Shown here piece after piece: positions 51,401-63,400 of a stretch of 64,000 nucleotides of DNA. The translations under genes were made by a program, and so were the position numbers. Numbering within the stretch: position 1 is the first letter of the stretch; the number at the start of each line of letters is the position of its first letter. This stretch comes from Trogon surrucura (Eukaryota; Chordata; Aves; Trogoniformes; Trogonidae): the NCBI GenBank assembly GCA_020746105.1, contig CM036620.1:45404706-45468705 (forward strand), read 5' to 3'. The notes below the pieces were generated by a model, which saw only the letters and a list, made by a program, of their open reading frames with translations, was not told the origin of the DNA and ran no database searches.

Positions 51401-54400
51401 ATCATAGCTCCAACAACTATATTCTTCTTATGTAGACACTGAATTTCACTTCATGGAGATTTTTTGTTGCCTAAAAATATAATCAGTTTATTTACCAAGG
51501 ATGTGATATATGTAGGTCCGTGGCCACGATCTCCCCTTGACACTGGCAGAACTTGTGCCTGGGACTTATTTTGTCTCCCTATTTTGCTTCCTTCCGGCAG
51601 TTTTATACGTACACTTTAAATGCCATTCAAAAGCAAACACGGCCGCTGTTACATCTTACTCTTTTAGCCATCCGTAAGTGTGGGAATCCTCTGTCTTGAC
51701 TCCTCTCATTTAATGTTTCAAGGGTTTTATTAGTCTCTCCAAATAAGCAATCTTATCACCAGACCATGCTTCATTGCTATTCTGTGCATTTTGTAACAAA
51801 GGGAAAATAATATTAGTTGAGATTTTTATAGCTAGACTTTAGCTTTTGAGGAAGAAAACAATAATATAGTAATTGCATTTTCCATATATAGAAGAACTAT
51901 TTGTTCCTCTAGCAAATAAATACAAAATAGCCTTTTGAGACTGATAATGATTGTCCAACTGGCTATAGGAGTTTCTGTTTTCTTTACAATTTCACTATCA
52001 TATTTGAGTCATATAACTGGTAAGACAGTGTTGAGCTGTCCCATATTTTTCAGGCTAAACAAGATTCATCAATAATTTTGCAGAGCCATTTTAGAAGGGA
52101 AATTTTACTCTACAATAGAGTACTCAGCTTAGTGGTACTAGATAGTTCAAGCCACGAAAGTACAGAGAAAGAATGAAAAATGTTTTCTCAAGTTATAAGG
52201 AGCCAGATTCATAACCATCCGTCACTCGCCTGGGCAAGTTGTTGATAAACTCCACAGAAAAATAACAAACAGCATATCCCTGTATCTTGCCTGGTGAAAA
52301 TGAGATTCTTTCTCTGATTGATGTTAGCGGAGAGGCTTGTAAAAATGCATTTCCAGCTGATTAGTTCAGAAGGTGTCAATCTCATGCAGTTTTATGACCT
52401 GCAGACTATACTCCAGATGTACATTTGCTTTTTATAAACTAACAAAGATGAATGATGAAATTTGAGCATTTCTTTGGCAACTGCGCCAGATATTGCCTGG
52501 GAGACCATGCAGAGATATAAACCCCCAAAACTGTGCTTTTAACCATCAGTACGCCCAGCTTTGACACTGATCCAAGCTTCTAGGGTTAAAACCAGCAAGG
52601 GACATCAGTACTTTAGCTAGGAAAGGATTTCACGTTGTGCGAGAATGAGACTAGAACCATCACAGGTTATGTGAGGCTGGAAGTGTCTCTGAAAATCATT
52701 TAGCCTCAGCCACTCCTCAAAGGAGGGTCAGCTAGGGCAGGTCACTCAGGGCCATGTCCAGTTGGGTTTTGAATATCTCCAAGGATGGAGACTCCACAAC
52801 TTTCCTGGGCAACCTGTCTGACCACTTCAACAGTAAAAAAAGTTTTTCTGATGTTTAGACAGAATTTCCTGTGTTACAGTGTCTGCCCATTGTCTCTTGT
52901 CTTTTTGCTGGGCACTGCTGAAAGGTGGTCTTTTTTACACCCTCCCACTGGGTATCTGTACACATTGATGAGACTCCCCACCTGAGCCTTCTCTTCTCCA
53001 GGCTAAACAGTCTTGGCTCTCTCAGCCTGTGCTCATAGGAGAGGTATTAAGGCCTTAACCATCTTCTTGGCCCTTCACAGAGCTTTCTCCTATATGTCCA
53101 CATCTCTCTTGTACTGGAAAGCCGAGCCCGCACACAACACTCCAGGTGTGGGCTCACCAGGACTGAGTAGAGGGGAAGGTTCATCTCCACTGACCTGCTG
53201 GCAACACCTCCTGATGCAGCCCAGGATGGTCACTGGTGCCTTCTTTGTCACAAGGGCATGTGGCTGGCTCACGTTCAGTTTGGTGTCCACCAGGACTCCC
53301 AAGGTCTTCTCCACAGAGCTGCCTGGCAGCCGTTTTTCCCCCACCACATACTGGTTCATGGGGTTGTTCTCCCTCAGGTGCAAGACTTCTCCCTTCTCTT
53401 TGTTCGATTGCATGAGGCTAATGTCAGTACACTTCTCCAGTCTGTTGAGGTCTGTTTGAATGGCAACACAGCCCTCTGGTGTGTCTTCCTCCTAGGAAAA
53501 ATCGGTGTTCTTTCTTTTCCCTTAAAAAAGTTTAAACTTTGATATACTTAATGATGACTTTTTCATCCCTTTTATTTTGCCTGAACTGACTTCAGTGTCA
53601 GCTGAGTTAAATAAGAATTTCAGATGTGCTGAAGAATAGAAATCCCTATCCTTTACTAGTTTGCCAATCCTCTAACTGATCCACGTAGCGCAGCAATCCT
53701 TAGAGGTCTACCTTTTGAAGATCTGTTTACTTACGCTCTTTCAACATGTGAATGAACAAAAATGGATGATATTTTTCCCTTCAGAAGGAAGTTTTACTCT
53801 AAATCTAGGTTCTTTTGTGAGGGAAGCAGTCGTGGGCTTCCTCCGAGTACTGCATTGGTAGATTTTTCAGTCTAGTGCAGCATGCAAGCTCCCCCTCTAA
53901 TCTAAATGGAATAATAAAATGTTTGAGCTATTTCAGTCTTGCTGTTCTTTTGGGGAAACAATTATCAACCGTGTGATATCATATTACATTCATCTAGAAA
54001 TTTTCTGTAGCTGACATTTCCAGGCTCATTTTCCTTACGACTTTACTTAGAGCAAATTAGTAGTTATCAATTTGATCTTGATTTTAATCTTTCACCAAAT
54101 TAGATTTCCAGTGATGTGACAGATCTAATACTCATTATATGTGAATTTTTCAGCCACATAAGCATAAAAGCACCCATGTGTTTAAATCTTGTTTATACTG
54201 GCCAATATTCCTCATCAGTTTATTCAGAATAAAATCTAAATGTTAAATACAGATTTTGTTCTCTCATACATTTGCAAAATAGTTGTGGAAATTACCTTTG
54301 CCACTAGCAACAAAATCTTTCTGCCAAGGTATAAAGGAATCCACCTTGATAAATGTTGTGAAATATTTAAAGCTACTCGCAGCACAGATATACTAAAAAA

Positions 54401-57400
54401 CCTCAGGAAAACAGCCGAGTGGGAGTTACTTGTTTCTTTTCTTTAGCAAGCCAAATAACCTCAGATAAAAGCCACTTAGACCCACCTAAAAAGTTTAATA
54501 TTTATGAGTTAACAGTGTATGCAGAGCCTGAGTGCTTTCATTTTCTGGTTTGTTCAACATGTTTTTAGAAAAGTATCAAATAAATAGGTTTAATTTATCC
54601 GCGACATCGAGTGTATTCAGCTTGCATGGATTTCCATGAGAGTTTAAGTACTTAGTGGAAACGAACTCTTTCCTAAACTGAAAGTGAATTCATTAAAATC
54701 TTAATTATTGGTATTCTTTCATACTACATAATTTGTTTAATCTTTCTGCTGGCTGGCTCATTCACGTGCGAAGGGGCAGGAGGAAGAGTTTGTTCACTTG
54801 TGTGAATTTCTGCCAACAGATGGGCTAGTGGACTGTATGGATCCTGACTGCTGTTTGCAGAGTTCTTGCCAAAACCAGCCTTATTGTCGTGGACTACCTG
54901 ATCCCCAAGATATTATTAGCCAAAGCCAACAGTCGCCGTCTCAGCAAGCTGCCAAAGCATTTTATGACCGGATCAGTTTTCTCATCGGAGCAGACAGCAC
55001 TCATGTCATACCTGGGGAAAGTCCTTTTAATAAGAGGTGAGCGTGACACATCACTTACTCGTGGACATGAAAGAACTTGAAGAATTCGTGAGATTCGTGT
55101 TTAGGTGAAGATCTACTGTGGCTTCAAATTCCATGGCATGGACTTTCAACAGAGACCTTTTCTCATAATATATCAAATTGCTTATTTTGTATAATTTCCT
55201 GCAAAATTCAAATTGCCAGTGCCAGTAGGTTACAGAAAGTGCTTTCGATGCTTACTACCTGCATTCTAACAGGGCACTTCATTAATGATTAAATAAATCT
55301 CTATTTAACCAGTTGATTTGGGCTAGCACAGTTGGAAATACGTCAGAGAAATGAAAACACTTCAGAAGGAAAAGCAAAGCTGCACTTTTTAAACTCAGCT
55401 CACTAAATAATATAAATTATGAATTAATGTAATAGAACTGTTAAGTGCACGACAGTATAATTGCAAAAACTTTGACTGGAGCTCTACAAGGCAATAATGG
55501 CGTGAAAATAAACCGGTAACAGGAAACAGATGTCAGGGATCTCACTGAGTGAAAGAAGGTGATTTACACTAGAACTACTGCGTTTGCAGTAATTTAACAG
55601 CATTAATGTGTTTGGGCACAGCAGTAGATTAAAAGTTGTTGCACAAATGTTCCTTATTGCTCTTTTAAATTTTGTACTTCATAGTCCCTGCAGTTTTACA
55701 GTTTGCTTTGATACTAATTGAAAAGTACGTTGTTCTTTAAGAGTCTGCCAGAGGTAAGACTTACAGTGGGAACATGTAGAATTTACAAGTTCTTCAAATT
55801 CTTCACTGAATTACTGGTCTTAGTACAGACAAAATGAGCCAAAGTAAAATCAACAATATTGAAACAAAATTACTATCTGTAGATTTCGAGACATTTGTTT
55901 ATACAGTGTAAATTAAGTGAACTTGTAAAAGTGTTAAAAGTCTCAGGAATGTTTTTTTAATGATAGCTGATACTGTGTAAAGATGTGTGTGTTTGTGCCT
56001 GTGTGCTCTGCTAGCTTTTATTCGTTCAAAAGAGAATGACAAAAGCAAATTCATAATTTGATCCTGTGTCTTTTTCACAGTCTTGCGTCTGTCATAAGGG
56101 GCCAAGTATTAACTGCTGATGGAACGCCACTCATTGGAGTCAACGTCTCCTTTCTGCACTATCCAGACTATGGATATACAATCACTCGCCAAGATGGAAT
56201 GTAAGTTCCTTTTCAAGTACTTTTAAGTCATGAAGACAGCAAAGGCATTACTGAAGAGCTCCTTGTAAAAATAACATAATAATAAAGTAATGGAAGCAAA
56301 AGACATGAAAAAAAGTGATTGGCAAAAGTTGTGCTTTGTACGTTCTTCAAAGGTTAAACATGCTGATTATGTACTTTAGAAGTAGAAGGGCTTGCTTAAT
56401 TTAAACACAACGTCCCAAACTCTCCATTCTCGTAGTGCAGTATTATGTAGTATAATTTAATTGATTCCTCCATTGTTCCCAGCAGAGCCATTCTGCCTTC
56501 AGAGCAGTACAACGGAATGAAGAATCAGTCCATAAAATACAAGTTGTGGATGACTTTGGGAATTTGCTGACTAGCTAGCCCTGTTGTTTTTTTCTAGGTT
56601 CGACTTGGTAGCCAATGGTGGTGCCTCTCTGACACTGGTGTTTGAGCGATCACCATTCCTGACACAGTATCACACAGTATGGATTCCCTGGAATGTCTTT
56701 TATGTCATGGATACTCTGGTCATGAAGAAGGAAGAGAATGACATTCCTAGTTGTGATCTGAGCGGATTTGTAAGGCCAAACCCCGTTATCGTGTCATCAC
56801 CTTTATCTACCTTTTTTAGAATTTCTCCTGAAGATAGTCCTATCATCCCAGAGACACAGGTAAAGGATGCTTCAAATACATAGCATTTTGTGACAGGCTG
56901 GTATTAAGCAACCGTAATGAAAAGAGTGCAAACTGCTGTTTAAAAATAAATAATTCTGGCTAACTGCTAGGAATTTGCAGAATTTTCAAATCATTTTATT
57001 CTATAGGATGATTTTTAAAATTTTGTCTGGAGAAAAAAAGGCAAGAAAACTGTTTTTGTATTTGTTTGCATAGGTTAATTTATGGAATGTCTTTAGCAAT
57101 CAGGCACTGGCCCATCAAAACGGACACTGTAGTACATCTCACTTTTCTGACTGCCCTCTTGCTAGAAGCACAGCTCGGAAACTGAAAGTGAAAGATGTTT
57201 TTCCACTATGTCTGAAAGACCCATAAGGTTCAATTTAACTGTTTAGTCCAAATAAATTGCATGACACTCAGATATTAATAAACTAAGAGAACTCTCTGTA
57301 GCACTGAAAACAGGCTTACAAATGAATGAGCATGTGTGCTAATCTATTTCCTTAGAATTTGTAATACTGAAAGTAAGATTTAACACCAAAATCTTGCTTT

Positions 57401-60400
57401 AAACAGAAAGACCTGTGGCTGAAATGTTTTTTCTCTGACACAGATATACACTAATATAGTCTTCCTCAACTCTTGAAGCAGAATTGCATTTCAAGAAGTA
57501 ACGTTTATCTCATTTTTGATTTCTGATGAATTTTTCCCTGATGAAACAGCACTTTCTGTCTCCCTTTTTCTCTCCCTCCTCTCTCTCTCTCTCTCTCTCT
57601 TTTTTCTGTCTGTCATTTCTCTCTTCTTTTCTCTCCCCTGCCTTCACAATGTCATAATTATATAGGGCACTTTTTTTTCCCATTCACTAAGAATTGTCCT
57701 TGTCTCTTCAAGGGAAACATAGAAAATGTATTCAACTGTTTTCATGCAGAGCTCTTAAGGAAAGATCAAATCATTAAGCAATTCATGGCAGGGGCAGGTT
57801 TAAAGTAAAGATGTAAGGAAATTACTACTAAACGCTCATACAAATCTAGACTGTGCTAAATTGTTGCTTTTATCCTCACTATCATTTCTGTGCCTTTGAT
57901 AGTTGCAAGTCAATTAAAAGAAAGTATTTGCAGAACACAGTCCACTGAAAAACAGCTCTGATTTACTTGTTTTGGCAACAGATGATAAATTCAGTTCCTA
58001 AAGTGACGGAAAATGGCTTAGATAGATGGGGTATAAATCAAGAAAAAAGTAATAATAGAAGAATGTCAGAGAATACGTCTTTTCAAAAAAACACTTGTAA
58101 TGTCTAGGTAAACAAGTCATTTCATGAGCAGTGGGACTAATCAAGTCTGTATTCCTACTAATTCCCACCCATTGCTATAATTCCAGCTATCTGCCACATC
58201 CAGTCCTTCCCCCACTGACTGCATTCAGCCTTTTTCCCACGGGACTACCAACTTGGCTACATCTTCCCTCCCTGAACCCTTTCTTTTATAAATTCTAAAG
58301 AAATGAATTAGCTTTAGAGATTTCTGCTGATATCTCAAAGGTGGTTGGAAGTGGCTACCAGGTTCAAAAGCAGTGAGGCGGGAGGGCTGACTGTTGGGTC
58401 AGGTTGATTTCCTTAGAAAACCCGCCAGAAGGAAAGACTGTGTTCTCAACAGATCCTAGGCGGTTGATGTTGATGGGTCATCTATGACAAGGTAAAAATA
58501 GTACTGTCATTCCAGATGCAAAAATCTGGTTCACGTACAAAACATCAAGGAGTATTTTCTTCTGTATTCTTTTCTCATCACACTTGTAATCCTCTGCTTC
58601 GGCAAGGGGGAGCTGCACAGCCATGCTTGGGATGTACCCCTCTAGGGTTAGGTTCCCCTCGTAAGTGCATAATGCTGTCGCATGAAATGCTCAACAGCCT
58701 GTCCCCCAAAAAGAAGTCACTACTGTGATAAGAGGTGGGCAGAACCAGATTCCATTCAAAACTGTCTGTTCAGCTCTGGAGGAACTGCTGGAGATATTTT
58801 CATTAAAAAGGGGCAATTCCAATTTAAAGTGTGGGAGGCTGGATGAAGGCACAGAGAAAGAAACCGTTCACCATGTTCCTTCAGTAGGTATTAGTCACCC
58901 TGTTCGTGTGGTGTGACAGCACTCACTGTCACGTACTACAGGAGAAAATGGTGTGCTGCTGTAGTCATCATCCCTTGAAGTGCTTCATCATCCCTTGGAG
59001 ATTATGTTTCCAAAAGAGTGTGCTTAGCGGCTTATGAATCCCAGATCGATGAGAAGAAAAACTAAAGTCTGTACCAGAGAAGCAGCACAAAAGAAAATAG
59101 AAAAAAAAGAAGGCAAGCAAGTGGAAAGGGCCAGTTCCGGGGGTAAAGAGGCGATGACAGACCCAGAAGATCATTACTGAAAAGGGATGATAATGAATAA
59201 CATGTTAACTATATTCAGACTACTTAGGCATGACTTTATCTCATTCAATTGCAAGTTAGCATGCTCTGCCTAGACATAACTAGCTGAGATTAATCAGTCT
59301 GGGACAGGACAGTAAACTGCATGCAGATGTGGGAGATCAGGTTAAGCTGGAGCTGCTTATATCTGTTAGGTAACATGGCTGCAGTCTTCTCCCTAATATA
59401 ATAAATGTCTGCCTCATATTGCAGTATGGTCTGGCAGAAACCCACATGTGAGTCACAGTGAGCAATTCTGAAATTGAGTTTTTGAGGCTTTCCTTCTCCT
59501 AAACTTCTATTATACGCTGTTACGTATGCTTGCAAGATGCCTTCTGCAAGTCCCAAGCAGCTTGTTTCTGTCACCTCAAGTGTGGGGGAGAGCAAAGACT
59601 GAAAAGTTCTCCTTCAAATTAAATGTTCAAGGTTGCCCGCTTTTATTTCTCCTCTCCTCTGACTCTCTCTCACCACTGGCAATACTATACAGCAGAAGTC
59701 GGCAAAATTTATTTACCCAGAAGAATTCAGGGTAAAATACAAGCCTCAGTGACTTTATAAAAATGATTGATTGTAACTTCAGGGTGGCCAGATTTTCAGC
59801 AAAGAAGTTAATGTATTTTATCATTTAAACAGGCAATATAACAGGATGTCTAGGTATTCTAGTGTTACATGGATGTTGCATCCTACCTTCACTTAGTTAA
59901 AATCTCTAGAACTTGAAGTTTGTACTGAAAACAAAATGAAGGTTGCTCTTAGAGACAAATAACTCCATTTATGCATCCTTGTTTTTTAGCAGTTTTCTGG
60001 GTTTTATTCTCTTTTGCTTTCAGTTTGAAACTTTATACACACCTCTTGATTTATTCTTTTATGGACTCATCTTTTAGGTTTCTACACATGTATGGCTTCT
60101 CTGTGATATCTCAGCAATCTTTTTTTAAATAAAGAAAAACAAATTTTTTTTTCCCCTCACTGTATATTATTAACTCAAGGTTATTTCTTTAAAACTTCAT
60201 TTAAGAACTGCAATTCTAGGGGAAGTCCTTTTTTAAAAGCAAGAGATTTTTCCTTCTTGAAATGAGTAGTTTCATCTTCTACTTAAAGAAGTATAATTTT
60301 AGTACTCACAGTATGTGTAATAGTAGTTGCCAATATCCACCTGTATCTAAAACCGCCGTCTTTACCCCTCTGAAACCAAGGTGATGTTACATTTTCATGC

Positions 60401-63400
60401 AGCAGTTCAGCTGTTAATTCTTGGCAAAGAACCTTTTTCTGACATTAGGATTAAAGTTTGCACTCATTTGTGAAATTTATTCTTAAATCCTCAATTGAAG
60501 TTGCTTGTTTTGCCAAAAAAAAAAAATCATGGTGATACAGCAGGCATTTTTCCCCCTAATTGAATTAAATTCTTTATTCGGGGTTCTTAATGCCATCAAA
60601 GCATGTCATTCGAATCATACTGCATTTCAGAGCAGGGAAACATTTGAGAGGCTGCACTGCTTTAGTCCTGCTGTCCACAAGAGATGAGGAGCCCTGCACA
60701 ATTTATGTGACTGAGTTGCCAGCTTGATCTCTTAGGACAACAAACTCTTGTCTTTGTGAAAATTGAGGTGACCCTTATCTCAGTTGTGTAGGTTAAATAT
60801 TTCATAGCTGTCCTTCCGAGAAGCTTGATCATCCATAAATAAAATGTCAACCGTTAGAATTCAGTGGTTGGGCTATAACTCGGTCCCCTTAGGGCATCGG
60901 CCTTTCTGAAGGTGGTTTGAGGCTCTGTCTGGAAAAGGTAAAGCAGGGACAGCTTGGCTGTGTTGGTGATTCCTGGTGTGACTTTTATACCCGGTGACTT
61001 TCCTGATTGCTTTACAATTGATGTGTTGTCATGGCTCCCGTAGGATGCTCTCTGCTGTGCCTGATGATTTAACTTTACGGATGAACGTTAAACTGTTTAA
61101 TTCTCTTTGTAATGTGTGATTCTGGGAGAGAGATCGAGATGCATAACCTTACCTCTACATTTCTAAGGTTCTCAAGAAAATGAGTTACTACAAAGGAGAT
61201 TTTATGGAAAGAAGGAAGTTGCAAGTCAGACTTCCAGCAGGTATTTGAGGCTTCTGCAGAAACTAATAATAGGGGTTCAGGTTTTGTTTTAAACCTCACT
61301 GAGAACTGCATGAGTGGCCTAGTTTCTAATTTGACAGTAATCCAAGTACACAGTGGAATTTCTTGGAAATTGAAACTTCAAGGTGTCCTCTTTATTGCCT
61401 GTGATCTCAGCCAAGAGTACTGGAAGACCACCTAAGTGTTTAACGCTGCTTTTCCACAGTTGCAGCTGTAAAACAAGCAGTGGTCGTAACAGGAGACCAG
61501 TGAAGTCCATTAAGCTGTGTCCTATTACAAGTGTATTATTTCTTTTTCTCCTCTTGCTTACAGAGACCTCCATCTGTTAGACTAGTTTTAATGTGCGGTA
61601 TATGAGAGTCCTGCTGGTATCTTGAGGAGGAATTTGTCTTTTATTCCTAGGTGGTTTGTGTTTTTCCTTCAAAGTCTTAGAAAAGGAGTATGTTCACAAT
61701 CACTTATCCCTCTAGAGAGAGGGCGTTTTGTTTGCGTAGGAAAAATTTGCTAGTTCTCTGGCCTAGATATTGTGCGTATATTGGACTGAGGGAGTGCAGA
61801 CTCAATTTACGAACAGAAATGATGGCACTCTCGCCTCCTTCCAAGTGATGGTACTGCTTCTCATTTCTTCTCAGTGACAGCAGGTTCTTGGTGGAGAAAA
61901 AAATAACATTTGAAGATTAAGAATTTAATGTGCCTAGTATCTTCTAATTCCTCCTTTACTTCCTACAGCTCTATTACAGACTTACTGGAGGAGAAAAGTT
62001 GCATGCCTGTGTGTATCAGATGTAAATAACCGTTTGTGCCAGAGAATAAGTTAAAATACTATTTCTTAATTTTTGTAATGTTATTGGGAAGGAGATAGAT
62101 ACAATTAATACCAGAGAAATCTTTCTTTATGTCCCAGCAAAAGTGCTAACATAGAGGATGGTGTAGCACCTGTTACTCTCCTCAAGAGCATAAACCATAT
62201 TATTTAATCCTAACAGATGGTTGTTTAAAAGCAATGTCCAATGATTTCTCTAATAAAGACAGCTAAATGAGCACTTCTTTACTAGCCAGCGTTTGATCCC
62301 ACTGCAATCTCATGCCCAATACTTGTGACAGTGTTCTCCGTGAAGTCTGCGTTCTGCTAATATTAACTAGTGTTTGGTCTTCAGACTTCAGCACTAGGAG
62401 ACAAGAAGGTGAAATAAAGCTTTTCAAATTTACTTCTCCAAGAGTGCCTCTTTGATACCATGAGGGCTCTGGTCTTGTGCTTCAGCATCCTTTGACCTCC
62501 CTTTCCACCAGAGAAACATTATCCTTACAAATGCATCTAGATACTTTTTTCTTCTTCTCTATTTTTTGTCACATAACCTGGGATACTTGGTAGCTGTTTA
62601 CTTGAAGTGCTTGTGTCCTGACTGAGGTATAGGACAGTATAGGCTGTCTTCATGCACATTACACAGAAACCTTTCACATCCATCCATCACCCGCAAAAGC
62701 TCCTCAGCTCAGAGGAAAAGAAAAGGGAGAGGCGGGGAGAAACCTTTTAAAAATAAAATTGAATCATTGCACCTCACTGAAATGAGAAGGTGGTGAGCTG
62801 ATGTCTGAGTAGTGAATATTGATCAGGAAATATGGAAAAGCTTTCCCTGAGGCATCCTACTTTCTATCTTCAAAATAGATGGAAGAATGCTCTAGTTTAA
62901 AGTATTTATCATCCACAGGTAATGCAAATAATAAACCACCTAGAAGTCCTTCCTGCTTCTACAGGAGCAATTAAACTTCCCAACCCGAATCTGAAGTTTT
63001 GTGGTGCTTAGAGGCTCTACTGCCTTTATTACGTATCCATAGCTGGGACATGGGTGTCAGCAAAAGAATGGGCTATTTTCACTGACACGAAAGATGCTTT
63101 TTCACCTGTTCTGGAAAAAACAGTTGGGAGTATTTTCCCTCTCCTGCATGCTTTGTTTCCCCACATAAAAATAAAGGAGAGATCTCTGAAATCCTTCAGC
63201 AGAAAGCATCAACTAAACAGCTTCAGTATAACAAGGAATTTTGACTTCACTTTCCAGAAAAAAAATGTGAGATGTTGTTGTTTATGGGGTTTTTTTTAAT
63301 TATTATAGGAAAGCCAGGTTTAAATGATACTTCCTAATGGACTGTCATGTGACAACATGTTAGGCCTCCTTTTGTCGTAGCTGCATTGTTCTGTTTAATT

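Larger units (their letters stand above)
47665..54819 (+). other. TENM3: TENM3 intron, 7.2 kb
   Basis: This intron holds a purine-rich stretch at about 48770-49270, a short GT repeat near 50247-50260, a diverged CR1 at about 50990-51330 and a clearer antisense CR1 at about 52660-53500. AT-rich sequence with ATTA sites lies at about 49720-49930. No exon is seen. Confidence 0.8.
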
